NCBI GenBank assembly: GCA_035526505.1
Contig: DATLCF010000002.1
Coordinates: 62,001 to 126,000, forward strand
Source: DATLCF01 sp035526505
GTDB lineage: Bacteria > Patescibacteriota > Saccharimonadia > Saccharimonadales > UBA4665
Reading direction: 5' to 3'
Length of the DNA stretch: 64,000 nt
A program made the position numbers and the translations under genes. Numbering within the stretch: position 1 is the first letter of the stretch; each line of letters opens with the position of its first letter. Below, piece by piece: positions 52,373-60,813 of the stretch. The notes under the pieces are model-generated. The model was not told the origin of the DNA. It ran no database searches and was given only the letters and a program-made list of their open reading frames with translations.

Positions 52373-53494
52373 ATGAAATACCTCAAGATAGTACTTAGCG
52401 CACTGCTCATCGGCGTTGTGCCTGTTTTGGCTGTGGCAGGATTGGTGCATGCCCAAACTTTTACGCCTACGGTAGATAAGAATAAGACCATAGACAGCTC
52501 GCTATACAGCGCAGGACAAAATGTGGACATTGCCGGCACTATTAACGGTGATGTGTACTGCGCTGGGCAAAATGTAACCGTTGATGCCGATGTGCACGGG
52601 GATGTATTGTGTACCGGCCAAAACGTAACTATCAATGGTACTGTGGATGGTAATGTGCGGGTGGCCGGTCAAACCGTGCATATTGGCGCCAACGTTATCC
52701 ATTCTTTGAGTGTTATTGGACAAACGGTGACTTTAGAACCAAAGGCCAATGTGGGGCAGGATATTACGGTGGCAGCTAGTTCCGCCACCCTAAAAGGGGC
52801 TATAGGGCGCGATGTAATTGCGACCGGCAGCGAGCTAACACTTAACAGTACTGTCGCACGCAATGTAAAATTCAGCGGCGACACTGTGCGGCTGCAAAGC
52901 GGCACGGTAGTTGCCGGCTACTTGGATTACACCAGCAAGCGCAATGCTGTCATTGCGGATAGTGCAAGCGTCAAGGGTGCAGTACACCATACCAAGCCAA
53001 CGGCCGAACAACGTGGCATATGGCGCGGGTTTGGGCTGTTGTTCTTTATGCTTGCCCTGGTTGCAATAGTGGTGTTGACCTTGGCGGCGGTACTGCTTGC
53101 GCCGCAGGCATTGCACAAAACTACGGAAACGGCCAGGCGTTCGTTAGCACCGTCGCTATTAACGGGCTTGTTGGCCGGCTTGGCTGTTCCTGTTTTGCTT
53201 ATCGGCATGGCACTGACGCTAGTGGGCATTCCGCTGGCAATGCTGCTGTTTGTGCTATGGATAGGGGTGTGCTTGCTGAGCGTACCAGTGGCCGCATATT
53301 TTACCGGCCGTTTGGTGCGCAAAAAATCCAAAAAGCCGGTACACATTGCTCTGTGGGGCGCTGTTGTTTTGGGTGTGCTGTATTTTGTGCCCATTGTAAA
53401 CATATTTGTCTTGCTGGCCAGCAGCTGGATAGGCACTGGGGCTATCTTGCTAACTATCAAACACCACTGGCCAAAGCCCACATACGAATTGTAG
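52373..53494 (+). CDS. Bactofilin-like secreted beta-helix fused to membrane helices
   Basis: 373 residues. A signal peptide (to about VHAQ) is followed by ~180 residues of short repeats of the type GxVxGDVxxxGQNVTIxGTVxG, a polymer-forming-cytoskeletal-like beta-helix. A C-terminal membrane part has four helices (about 220-365). Unlike true bactofilins the helix lies outside the cytoplasm. Possibly an envelope scaffold. SD AGCGGGG lies close to the ATG. Confidence 0.75.
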   Translation: MKYLKIVLSALLIGVVPVLAVAGLVHAQTFTPTVDKNKTIDSSLYSAGQNVDIAGTINGDVYCAGQNVTVDADVHGDVLCTGQNVTINGTVDGNVRVAGQTVHIGANVIHSLSVIGQTVTLEPKANVGQDITVAASSATLKGAIGRDVIATGSELTLNSTVARNVKFSGDTVRLQSGTVVAGYLDYTSKRNAVIADSASVKGAVHHTKPTAEQRGIWRGFGLLFFMLALVAIVVLTLAAVLLAPQALHKTTETARRSLAPSLLTGLLAGLAVPVLLIGMALTLVGIPLAMLLFVLWIGVCLLSVPVAAYFTGRLVRKKSKKPVHIALWGAVVLGVLYFVPIVNIFVLLASSWIGTGAILLTIKHHWPKPTYEL

Positions 53495-53513
53495 GCGCGC
53501 ATAACATCGTGCA

Positions 53514-53542
53514 TTGTCAAGTTGTTTAGCTTATGTTATAAT
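53514..53542 (+). promoter_or_regulatory. Sigma-70-type promoter of typA
   Basis: TTGTCA (53514-53519), 17-bp spacer, TATAAT (53537-53542). Confidence 0.75.
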
Positions 53543-53595
53543 TACTGCTAACGAAACATAGAAATTGCCGCCACTAGGACGGTTTGTGCGCCACT

Positions 53596-55428
53596 ATGAA
53601 TGCTATCCAAGATCCGGCTAAAATCCGTAATATTGCTATCATTGCCCACGTTGACCACGGCAAAACAACCCTGGTGGATGGGCTGTTAAAACAATCCAAA
53701 ACTTTCCGCGACAACCAGGCGGAAATGTCCCAGGATCTTATTATGGACAGCGGCGATCAGGAGCGCGAGCGCGGTATTACCATTACTGCCAAGGTAACAG
53801 CTGTACAACACGATGACTACCGCATCAACATTATTGATACCCCAGGACACGCCGACTTTAGCGGGGAAGTAGAGCGCACGCTGAATTTGGCCGATGGCTG
53901 TCTGTTAATTGTCGATGCCCAGGAAGGCCCCATGCCCCAAACCAAGTTTGTGTTGGGCAAGGCATTAGCCGCCGGCCTAAAGCCGATTGTGGTCATTAAC
54001 AAAATTGACAAGCCCGGCAGTCGCATTCACGAAGTAGAAGACGAACTGGCCGACCTGTTTTTGGAACTGGCTGTACACGAAGATCAGCTGCATTACCCGG
54101 TCTATTACGCCATCGGTCGCGCTGGCAAGGCTTGGGCCACGCCGCCTGCCAACCCCGACGAAGACGGTAGTCTGGACTGCATTTTTGACGCAATTATTAC
54201 AGATATTCCAGCCCCAAGTATTGAGCTGGACAAGCCCTTCCAAATGTTGGTAACCGCGCTGGCCTGGGACAGCTACAAGGGCAAGTATGCTATTGGCCGC
54301 ATTACTCGCGGCCGCATTAAGGGCGGCGACCAAGTAACCTTGTGCAAAAAAGACGGGTCGCAAGCCAAGGCCAAAGTGGAACTGGTATTTATGAGCCACG
54401 GCGTTAGTAAATTTGAAGTGCCCGAAGGTGTGGCTGGCGACATTGTGCAGCTAACCGGCGTGAATGAAGCCAAAATTGGTGAAACCATTGCCGATGCCAC
54501 CAACCCCGAAGCGTTGCCAGTGTTAGAGGTTGAAGCACCCACGCTGCAGATCTATCTGGGCCCCAACACCTCACCCTTCAAAGGCACCGAGGGCGAATTT
54601 ACCACCAGTCGCCAAATTGGCGACCGTTTGCAAAAAGAACTGGAAACCAACGTAGGCCTGCGTGTGGCCATTGATGGCATTGGCTTTTTGGTATCCGGCC
54701 GGGGCGAATTGCACTTGAGTGTGCTAATCGAAACTATGCGCCGCGAAGGCTTTGAGTTCGAAGTGGGCCGCCCGCAAGTGGTCACCATCCAAAAAGACGG
54801 CCAAACCATGGAACCGCTGGAAGAACTTATCATTGAAGTCCCGGCCGAACATGTCGGCACCGTACAGATGGAGCTAGGCGCACGCCGTGCAACGCTTACC
54901 GAACAATTCGCCAGCCCCAAAGGCGTGACTAAGTTGGTGTACGAACTGCCCACCCGCGCGCTGTTGGGCCTGCGCAACATATTGATGACCAACACCAAGG
55001 GCACGATTGTCATGAACAGCCTGACCACCGGCTACCAGCCCCTGGGCACTGCATTGCAGCAACTGCGTAACGGCGTGCTGATTGCCTTTGAAACCGGTGT
55101 AACCACACCGTATGCACTGCAAAATGCCGAAGCCCGCGGCACGTGTTTTATCGGCCCGGCAGTTAAAGTATATGCCGGCCAGATTGTTGGCATTAATACT
55201 CGCCAGGAAGACATGGAAATTAACGTGTGCAAGGCCAAGCACCTGACCAACATGCGCAGCAGTAGCAGCGATGGTGTGGTACAGCTAACCCCGCCCGTTA
55301 TCCTCAGTCTGGAACAATGCCTGGACTTTATCGAAAACGACGAACTACTAGAAGTAACTCCAAAAACCCTGCGCCTGCGCAAGCGCGAACTAGATCCCAA
55401 CAAACGCAAACGCCAGGCTAAACCCTAG
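53596..55428 (+). CDS. typA: Ribosome-associated GTPase TypA/BipA
   Basis: 610 residues from the ATG at 53596. G1 AHVDHGKTT, switch II DTPGHADFSGE, NKID for guanine. The C-terminal part carries the BipA-specific domain ending ELDPNKRKRQAKP. It acts in 50S assembly and stress response. Overlaps the convergent 55425 gene by four bases (CTAG). Confidence 0.96.
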   Translation: MNAIQDPAKIRNIAIIAHVDHGKTTLVDGLLKQSKTFRDNQAEMSQDLIMDSGDQERERGITITAKVTAVQHDDYRINIIDTPGHADFSGEVERTLNLADGCLLIVDAQEGPMPQTKFVLGKALAAGLKPIVVINKIDKPGSRIHEVEDELADLFLELAVHEDQLHYPVYYAIGRAGKAWATPPANPDEDGSLDCIFDAIITDIPAPSIELDKPFQMLVTALAWDSYKGKYAIGRITRGRIKGGDQVTLCKKDGSQAKAKVELVFMSHGVSKFEVPEGVAGDIVQLTGVNEAKIGETIADATNPEALPVLEVEAPTLQIYLGPNTSPFKGTEGEFTTSRQIGDRLQKELETNVGLRVAIDGIGFLVSGRGELHLSVLIETMRREGFEFEVGRPQVVTIQKDGQTMEPLEELIIEVPAEHVGTVQMELGARRATLTEQFASPKGVTKLVYELPTRALLGLRNILMTNTKGTIVMNSLTTGYQPLGTALQQLRNGVLIAFETGVTTPYALQNAEARGTCFIGPAVKVYAGQIVGINTRQEDMEINVCKAKHLTNMRSSSSDGVVQLTPPVILSLEQCLDFIENDELLEVTPKTLRLRKRELDPNKRKRQAKP

Positions 55429-56072
55429 GGCAGTTGATGCGGAACTTCGCGCGATGCGGATAGTGTGCTGCTAAGATACTGCATAAGCGGGGCGTCGGGG
55501 TCCACTCCAGATTGCTCTGCCGCAGCAAGCCAGCTACGCAGAGCTGCCTGTTGTTGATCCGAGCTTTCACTAGCGCTTTCTGCCAGGGCTTGTGACCCGT
55601 TTGGGGGCAGTCGCTTAAAATCAAACTCCCCATTTTTTACGCCAGTATGGAATGCGCGCCACTCTCCCGCATCGAATACCAGTGCCTCAAGCGCGCTGTC
55701 CGGGGTCCTGCCAATCATTATGACGCCCCATTGTTCGTCTGCCGGGAGAATGGCCTGTTCTAGGCCGGGGCTGCCCGATGTACTGTTACCGGGATTTATC
55801 GCAGCATGAGGGGTACGCTCAAAAAATAGTACCCCCATACGGGCCGATGCATTTAGTGCGACCTTTCGCACGGCACCGTTAGCCATTGCGTGTTTAGCTT
55901 CTACCATAAGCAGTTGTTGGTATTCTTTTCGTCTGGCGTTTTCTTCTACCAGTGCTAAACGCGCTGCATACTTTGCCAGTCGTTTCTCATATGCGTTAGG
56001 CAATAATTCCGACGGTCGTATTAAGGCTTTGGATGGGGGAATTGCAACTTCGCCAGTTCTTCTCATGCTCAT
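55425..56072 (-). CDS. Hypothetical protein
   Basis: 215 residues, soluble. A basic helical N-terminal half (YEKRLAKYAARLALVEENARRKEYQQLL, coiled-coil-like) is followed by a beta-rich centre (WGVIMIGRTPDSALEALVFDAGEW) and an acidic Ser/Ala-rich C-terminus. No known family. AAGGAAA precedes the ATG. Confidence 0.5.
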   Translation of the reverse strand: MSMRRTGEVAIPPSKALIRPSELLPNAYEKRLAKYAARLALVEENARRKEYQQLLMVEAKHAMANGAVRKVALNASARMGVLFFERTPHAAINPGNSTSGSPGLEQAILPADEQWGVIMIGRTPDSALEALVFDAGEWRAFHTGVKNGEFDFKRLPPNGSQALAESASESSDQQQAALRSWLAAAEQSGVDPDAPLMQYLSSTLSASREVPHQLP

Positions 56073-56120
56073 TTCCTTTTTTATTTAGTATAACAACGTA
56101 CATACATATCTACATGAATG

Positions 56121-56942
56121 TTAAGGGCTAGGACTGTCCAGGGCATTGGGTATGGCTGCCGCGCTCGGCAGTGTAGTTGGCTCGTTTGTGCCCGGCAGAA
56201 CTATTTGGTTGGCACTTACTTCTTGTGTTGGCGAGGGGTCCGTAATACTTGTGCTGGTATACGTAAAGTCGCAGTCATTAGTAATGCCACCTTGGGTGGT
56301 ACGCAAGCGTTGCAGGCGGTAGGCTACTGTATCAAACCAAATAAATTGTAATTTATTAGGAGCAAGCGGATCGGTTACCTGGTATTTTAGGCACGTAAGG
56401 TCGCCGCATTTTTCCGTGCCAGACGCTAAGTAGCTTGGCTGCAATGCAGTGCTGCTTACTTGCGGCTCGGTAAAGGTGTAATCGTTGCCGCCCTTAAATT
56501 TGGCAATATATTTTTGCTCCACTTTTTGTTGCCACCATAGGTCACCGGCAGCGTTACGGGCGTATACGGTGGTGCCTATGCCGATCATCTCGTAGCCGGT
56601 GGCGGTTATGTGAAATTTGTCTGTACCGTCGGCCACAAAGGTGGCCGTGCTGGCTGTTGTACCGCTGGTAATAGTGGCTTGGGCAGTATATTGCCGGCTC
56701 AGTTTCCACGCGGTAAAGAATTTACACAGATCGGCATCGGCTACCAGGCATTTGGCGTTTTTAATAGCACTTTTGTAACTGCGGCTGAGCCCGTTAGTGT
56801 CTTTGGCATAATTGTGCCGGTACACGGCATAACCGCTGGCAACTACAAATAGGAATACGCCTATTGCAAGCAGCGTGGCAATATGCACAATACCACTCGC
56901 CTTGGTCGGTGTGCGAGTATGTATTGTAGCCACCTTTTTCAA
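56121..56942 (-). CDS. Membrane-anchored extracytoplasmic protein, LolA-like outline
   Basis: 273 residues. N-terminal helix (about 18-42), then a domain with two Cys pairs (KCLVADADLC and KCGDLTC). The extended strands (FHITATGYEMIGIGTTVYARNAAGDLWWQQ, and FIWFDTVAYRLQRLRTTQGG) recall LolA/LppX-like folds that bind lipids. Assignment is tentative. Confidence 0.5.
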   Translation of the reverse strand: MKKVATIHTRTPTKASGIVHIATLLAIGVFLFVVASGYAVYRHNYAKDTNGLSRSYKSAIKNAKCLVADADLCKFFTAWKLSRQYTAQATITSGTTASTATFVADGTDKFHITATGYEMIGIGTTVYARNAAGDLWWQQKVEQKYIAKFKGGNDYTFTEPQVSSTALQPSYLASGTEKCGDLTCLKYQVTDPLAPNKLQFIWFDTVAYRLQRLRTTQGGITNDCDFTYTSTSITDPSPTQEVSANQIVLPGTNEPTTLPSAAAIPNALDSPSP

Positions 56943-57015
56943 TAGGTGTTCCTTGTTTAGTAAATATAAGCTTAAGTGTAATAGCTGCCGGGCAAAAAAG
57001 CTACTGGTATAGGTT

Positions 57016-57273
57016 TTATACCGTAGGTTTGCGGAATGATTTTAATATGGCCAGCAATATAACTGCACCCACAACCGCAACAACAAAACTCCATAGGTTA
57101 AACCCACTCACGCCGCTGCCGCCAAAAAGCGAAAATACAAACCCGCCCAGCACTGCGCCTAAAATGCCTACTACAATGTTTGCCAGCAGGCCTTGTTGGG
57201 CATTGGTGCCCGCAATCATCGAAGCAACCCAGCCAGCTAGTGCACCAAATATAATCCACGCAATAATGCCCAT
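57016..57273 (-). CDS. GlsB/YeaQ/YmgE family membrane protein
   Basis: 85 residues from the ATG at 57273, with AAGGAG upstream. Three helices; MGIIAWIIFGALAGWVASMIAG and ANIVVGILGAVLGGFV are the family signature. Transglycosylase-associated / stress protein of unknown mechanism. Confidence 0.9.
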   Translation of the reverse strand: MGIIAWIIFGALAGWVASMIAGTNAQQGLLANIVVGILGAVLGGFVFSLFGGSGVSGFNLWSFVVAVVGAVILLAILKSFRKPTV

Positions 57274-57376
57274 AGCTACTCCTTTTTTATTACCTAAACA
57301 ATAGTGTGCAACATATGCAGCGTGCGGGCTGTAAGAATTCTTACAATCTGAGGGGCCAAACATGTACAATAGCCCT

Positions 57377-57751
57377 ATGATTGAGCTTACCGACGAACAA
57401 TTTGCCGACTTAATAGACCAATCTATTGCTGAACTGCCTGCCGAGCACATGCGTGCTGCCGAAAACATTGCTATTGTATACGCCGACGAGCCCACCCCCG
57501 AGCAGCGCGAACAACTGCGCCTGCGCCACGACGAAACCTTGTTTGGTCTATACGAGGGGGTGCCGCTGGCGCGCCGCCAGGGCGTAACCAGCTATGGCCC
57601 GGATAAAATCACGATTTTTAAAGGCCCGATCACCCTGCACGCCCAAGATTTTTCAAGCTTAAAAGCGCAAATAAAACGCACCGTATGGCACGAGCTAGCC
57701 CACTATTTTGGCCTGGATCATCCCGCCATCCGCAAATTAGAAGAAAAATAG
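57377..57751 (+). CDS. Minimal zincin metallopeptidase (PF06262-type)
   Basis: 124 residues from the ATG at 57377, six bases after TACAAT (57365-57370). HELAHYFGLDH near the C-terminus is a full HExxHxxGxxH zinc site. N-terminal ELTDEQFADLIDQSIAELP matches the family. Its natural substrate is unknown. Confidence 0.9.
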   Translation: MIELTDEQFADLIDQSIAELPAEHMRAAENIAIVYADEPTPEQREQLRLRHDETLFGLYEGVPLARRQGVTSYGPDKITIFKGPITLHAQDFSSLKAQIKRTVWHELAHYFGLDHPAIRKLEEK

Positions 57752-57784
57752 CGTTATACTAAAAACAAAAGGGGATACATAGCT

Positions 57785-58333
57785 ATGGACGAAAAGTTGG
57801 TAATAGCAATACTGGCTGGCACTTCGCGCGAGGGGCGCGAATCTATTAAGGCGGCCAAATATGTGGCCGAATTTGGGCGCCAGCAACCAGGTGTAGAAAT
57901 TGTGTTTGTTGACCCCAACGAACTAAACTTGCCGCACGACGGTGACCGGTTGCGTGACCCGCGCTACTCTGACATTACCAAGCGCGCCGACGCCTTTTTT
58001 ATCGTTACACCCGAATACAATCACGGCTACCCGGGCAGTCTTAAGCGCATGCTAGATAGTGAATACGACAATTATTTTCACAAAGCAGTAGTTACCGCCG
58101 GTGTCAGCAGCGGCCCATGGGGCGGCGTGAGGGTGTGCGAGGCCATTTTGCCCGTGGTACACCGCCTGGGTCTGGTGCCTATTTTACCCGAGGTTTATTT
58201 TCCTAAAATACAGGAACTATTTGACGAGCAAGGCAACCTTAAGCCCGAAAATGCCGAACGCTACACCAAAACCTTGCAAAAAGCTTATGACGAACTTATC
58301 TGGATGGCCAAGGCCCTCAAAACCGCCCGCTAG
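57785..58333 (+). CDS. NADPH-dependent FMN reductase family protein
   Basis: 182 residues, flavodoxin-like. AGTSREGRESIKAAKYV at the N-terminus binds the FMN phosphate; TPEYNHGYPGSLKRMLD is the family hallmark. AGGGG lies before the ATG and TATACT at 57755-57760. Likely reduces flavin or quinone. Confidence 0.9.
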   Translation: MDEKLVIAILAGTSREGRESIKAAKYVAEFGRQQPGVEIVFVDPNELNLPHDGDRLRDPRYSDITKRADAFFIVTPEYNHGYPGSLKRMLDSEYDNYFHKAVVTAGVSSGPWGGVRVCEAILPVVHRLGLVPILPEVYFPKIQELFDEQGNLKPENAERYTKTLQKAYDELIWMAKALKTAR

Positions 58334-58366
58334 CTACGCAAGCCCCTTATGGTATAGTGAATTACT

Positions 58367-58876
58367 ATGAGTGGATATAAAGGGCATATTGCCGGCGCCC
58401 TGGCCGTTAACACTGTATATGTAGCCGCAGTTAAGGTCTGGCCCAACGATTACCTGAGTCGTTCCGGCATTATGCTGGACGATTGGCAACTGCTGATCGG
58501 CTTGTTCGTGATAGCTGTATTGTTTGGGTTGTTCCCGGATATCGACACCAATTCTATGGGCCAAAACATCTTTTATAGCATTGCCTTTATTGTCGAAGTT
58601 ATCTTAATTATTACTGGCAAGTTCGAACCGGCAGCCTATTTGGGCTTGCTGGCCATGACCCCTATTGTGGGCCATCACCGCGGCTGGACACACAGCAAAC
58701 TGGCCATGGTGCTCGTGCCGCTGCCCATTGTGCTTATTCCGTACCTGCACAACCAACATATTTTCCCGCAAAGCTTGCTCATATATGGTGCGGCTGTAGT
58801 AGGCTATTTTAGCCACTTATTATTGGACGGGCTCATTACCCGGCACATCCGGTTTAAGGGCGATCGTCGCAACTGA
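58367..58876 (+). CDS. YdjM-type membrane metal-dependent hydrolase
   Basis: 169 residues, four to five helices. Metal-binding candidates: KGHIAGA, FGLFPDIDTNSMG, VGHHRGWTHS and FSHLLLDGLI, the pattern of YdjM/DUF457 proteins. Near-leaderless: TATAGT (58353-58358) is eight bases before the ATG. Confidence 0.85.
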   Translation: MSGYKGHIAGALAVNTVYVAAVKVWPNDYLSRSGIMLDDWQLLIGLFVIAVLFGLFPDIDTNSMGQNIFYSIAFIVEVILIITGKFEPAAYLGLLAMTPIVGHHRGWTHSKLAMVLVPLPIVLIPYLHNQHIFPQSLLIYGAAVVGYFSHLLLDGLITRHIRFKGDRRN

Positions 58877-58896
58877 TGTTATACTTAGTGTAAGTA

Positions 58897-59931
58897 ATGC
58901 ACGCTTTGTTACATTCCCATTCGCCACTGCGAATATTCGCCGGATCGGGCATAGCCACGGTTGGCGTGCTTGCTGCCGTGTTGTGGACGCTGGGCATTGA
59001 TGCGGCGGTTGTAACACTTATTTTAATGGCAGTAGAAATTGCCTTTAGTTTTGACAACGCCATCATTAATGCCAAAATTCTAGCCAAATTGTCTAAGGTA
59101 TGGCAGGACATATTCCTAACAGTGGGCATGGTGGTGGCGGTATTGGGCATGCGTGTGGTGTTTCCTATATTAATTGTGGCCATTACCGCGCACCTAAGCT
59201 GGAACGATGTACTCAACCTGGCACTGCACCATCCCGACGAGTACAGCCACCGGCTGGAAGCCGCGCATCCCAGTATCGCTGCCTTTGGCGGATCGTTTTT
59301 ATTAATGCTTGCCCTGCATTTCTTTTTAGACGGTCAGCGTAAAATTTTATGGCTTAAACAGCTGGAACGTCAGCTGCAAAACATCGCCCGTGTATGGATG
59401 CCCGCCGCACTCAGCGCATTGATTGTGGTAGCCATTACATTGGTGCCTGCCAACCATCACCCGCGCACTACACTAACGGCGGGGCTTTTAGGCATAATAA
59501 CGTATCTGGCCGTGCACGCATTGTCCGCCGGCCTGGATAAAACCAACCGGAAGAATTACAAGGTACAGGCATTAACAGGCATGGCCGCTCTGTGGAGTTT
59601 TGTGTATTTAGAAGTTCTGGACGCCAGTTTTTCGTTCGACGGTGTTATCGGTGCTTTTGCCATCACCAGCAAAGTAGTGCTGATTGCTGCCGGCCTGGGC
59701 GTGGGCGCCCTGTGGGTACGCTCGCTTACGGTATTTATGGTGCGGCGCGGTACCCTGGCAAACTATATTTATTTGGAACATGGCGCACATTACACAGTGG
59801 CCGTACTGGCATTTGTCATGCTAGTAAGCGTGTTTTTTGAGGTACCTGACGCCTTGGCAGGTGTGGCAGGCATTGGCCTGCTGGGCGCCTCGGCATTGGC
59901 TTCGCGTCAAGCGCTATTGCACAGCCGGTAA
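58897..59931 (+). CDS. DUF475/TerC-like membrane protein
   Basis: 344 residues, eight to nine helices. VEIAFSFDNAIINAKILAKLSK near the start and LEVLDASFSFDGVIGAFAITS in the second half are the paired acidic motifs of the TerC/DUF475 group, proposed metal-ion transporters. TATACT lies 11 bases upstream of the ATG. Confidence 0.88.
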   Translation: MHALLHSHSPLRIFAGSGIATVGVLAAVLWTLGIDAAVVTLILMAVEIAFSFDNAIINAKILAKLSKVWQDIFLTVGMVVAVLGMRVVFPILIVAITAHLSWNDVLNLALHHPDEYSHRLEAAHPSIAAFGGSFLLMLALHFFLDGQRKILWLKQLERQLQNIARVWMPAALSALIVVAITLVPANHHPRTTLTAGLLGIITYLAVHALSAGLDKTNRKNYKVQALTGMAALWSFVYLEVLDASFSFDGVIGAFAITSKVVLIAAGLGVGALWVRSLTVFMVRRGTLANYIYLEHGAHYTVAVLAFVMLVSVFFEVPDALAGVAGIGLLGASALASRQALLHSR

Positions 59932-60011
59932 GGAAGCTATCCAAAACGCTGCCATTCGGCTCCCTGGAAGAGGGATTTTGGAAGGGTTCTTAGTGTTATA
60001 CTAAAAACCAC

Positions 60012-60695
60012 ATGAAACCTCGCAAAACGCTGCCAAAAGATACCAAAAAAGACCTTACACCATTGCCGCCGCCCGCATCCTTGCCAACCACCAACAAGTG
60101 GTACTATCTATGGTTCGCCCTGGCATTGGCGCTATTCGGGGGAGCGGTTTTGTTGGCTTGGGGTCACCAAGTACCCGGTTGGGAAAAGCAGGTGTTTGAC
60201 AAGATCAATCACATGCAGCTGCCGCACTGGGTTGCGTCGCAAGTAGCCAAACCGCTCAGCAATGCGGTGTGGGGCATGGCGGGCCTGACCGCTATTGGAC
60301 TGTTGATTCCCCAATGCACAGCCCGCGCTTGGCGCTATGCAGCTGCGGCTGGCGGTGCATACATGGCGGTATTTATAACCGAACATGTTGTTGACCGGGC
60401 GCGGCCGGCCGGCTTGTTTCACGATGCCGTTATTCGTGCGCACCAAGATGGCCCGGGTTTTCCATCGGGGCACGTAGCAGTACTGACGGCGCTATTACTC
60501 ACTTTGTGGCCATTTGTGGGGTGGCTATGGCGTGGGGTGATTATGCTACTTATAGCTGCCGAAGCCTGGTCTCGTATTTTTTTGGGTATGCATGTGCCGC
60601 TGGATGTGGTGGGCGGGTTTGCTATTGGCCTGGGTACCGTGGCGTTTATACGTATACTGCCTGGCCGGTTACGTCGTTTACTGCGCCTGGTCTAA
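60012..60695 (+). CDS. PAP2-family membrane phosphatase
   Basis: 227 residues with about six helices. The three catalytic motifs are visible: VVDRARPAG, FPSGHVA and SRIFLGMHVPLDVVGG. It probably dephosphorylates a lipid pyrophosphate such as undecaprenyl-PP, recycling the carrier used by the glycan operon (inference). TATACT lies nine bases before the ATG. Confidence 0.92.
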   Translation: MKPRKTLPKDTKKDLTPLPPPASLPTTNKWYYLWFALALALFGGAVLLAWGHQVPGWEKQVFDKINHMQLPHWVASQVAKPLSNAVWGMAGLTAIGLLIPQCTARAWRYAAAAGGAYMAVFITEHVVDRARPAGLFHDAVIRAHQDGPGFPSGHVAVLTALLLTLWPFVGWLWRGVIMLLIAAEAWSRIFLGMHVPLDVVGGFAIGLGTVAFIRILPGRLRRLLRLV

Positions 60696-60758
60696 AAAAC
60701 GCTTGCGCTTAGCAATACGCCGCGCTATATTGGGATTGGAAGTGTGAGGCTTCCACCA

Positions 60759-60787
60759 AGACCTGGGATTTCCCCCGGGTCTTTTTA
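60759..60787. terminator. Terminator between convergent genes
   Basis: AAGACCTGGG and CCCGGGTCTT (one G-T pair) followed by TTTTT. Confidence 0.8.
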
Positions 60788-60813
60788 AAATAGACACTAT
60801 TTGGCAATCGAAC

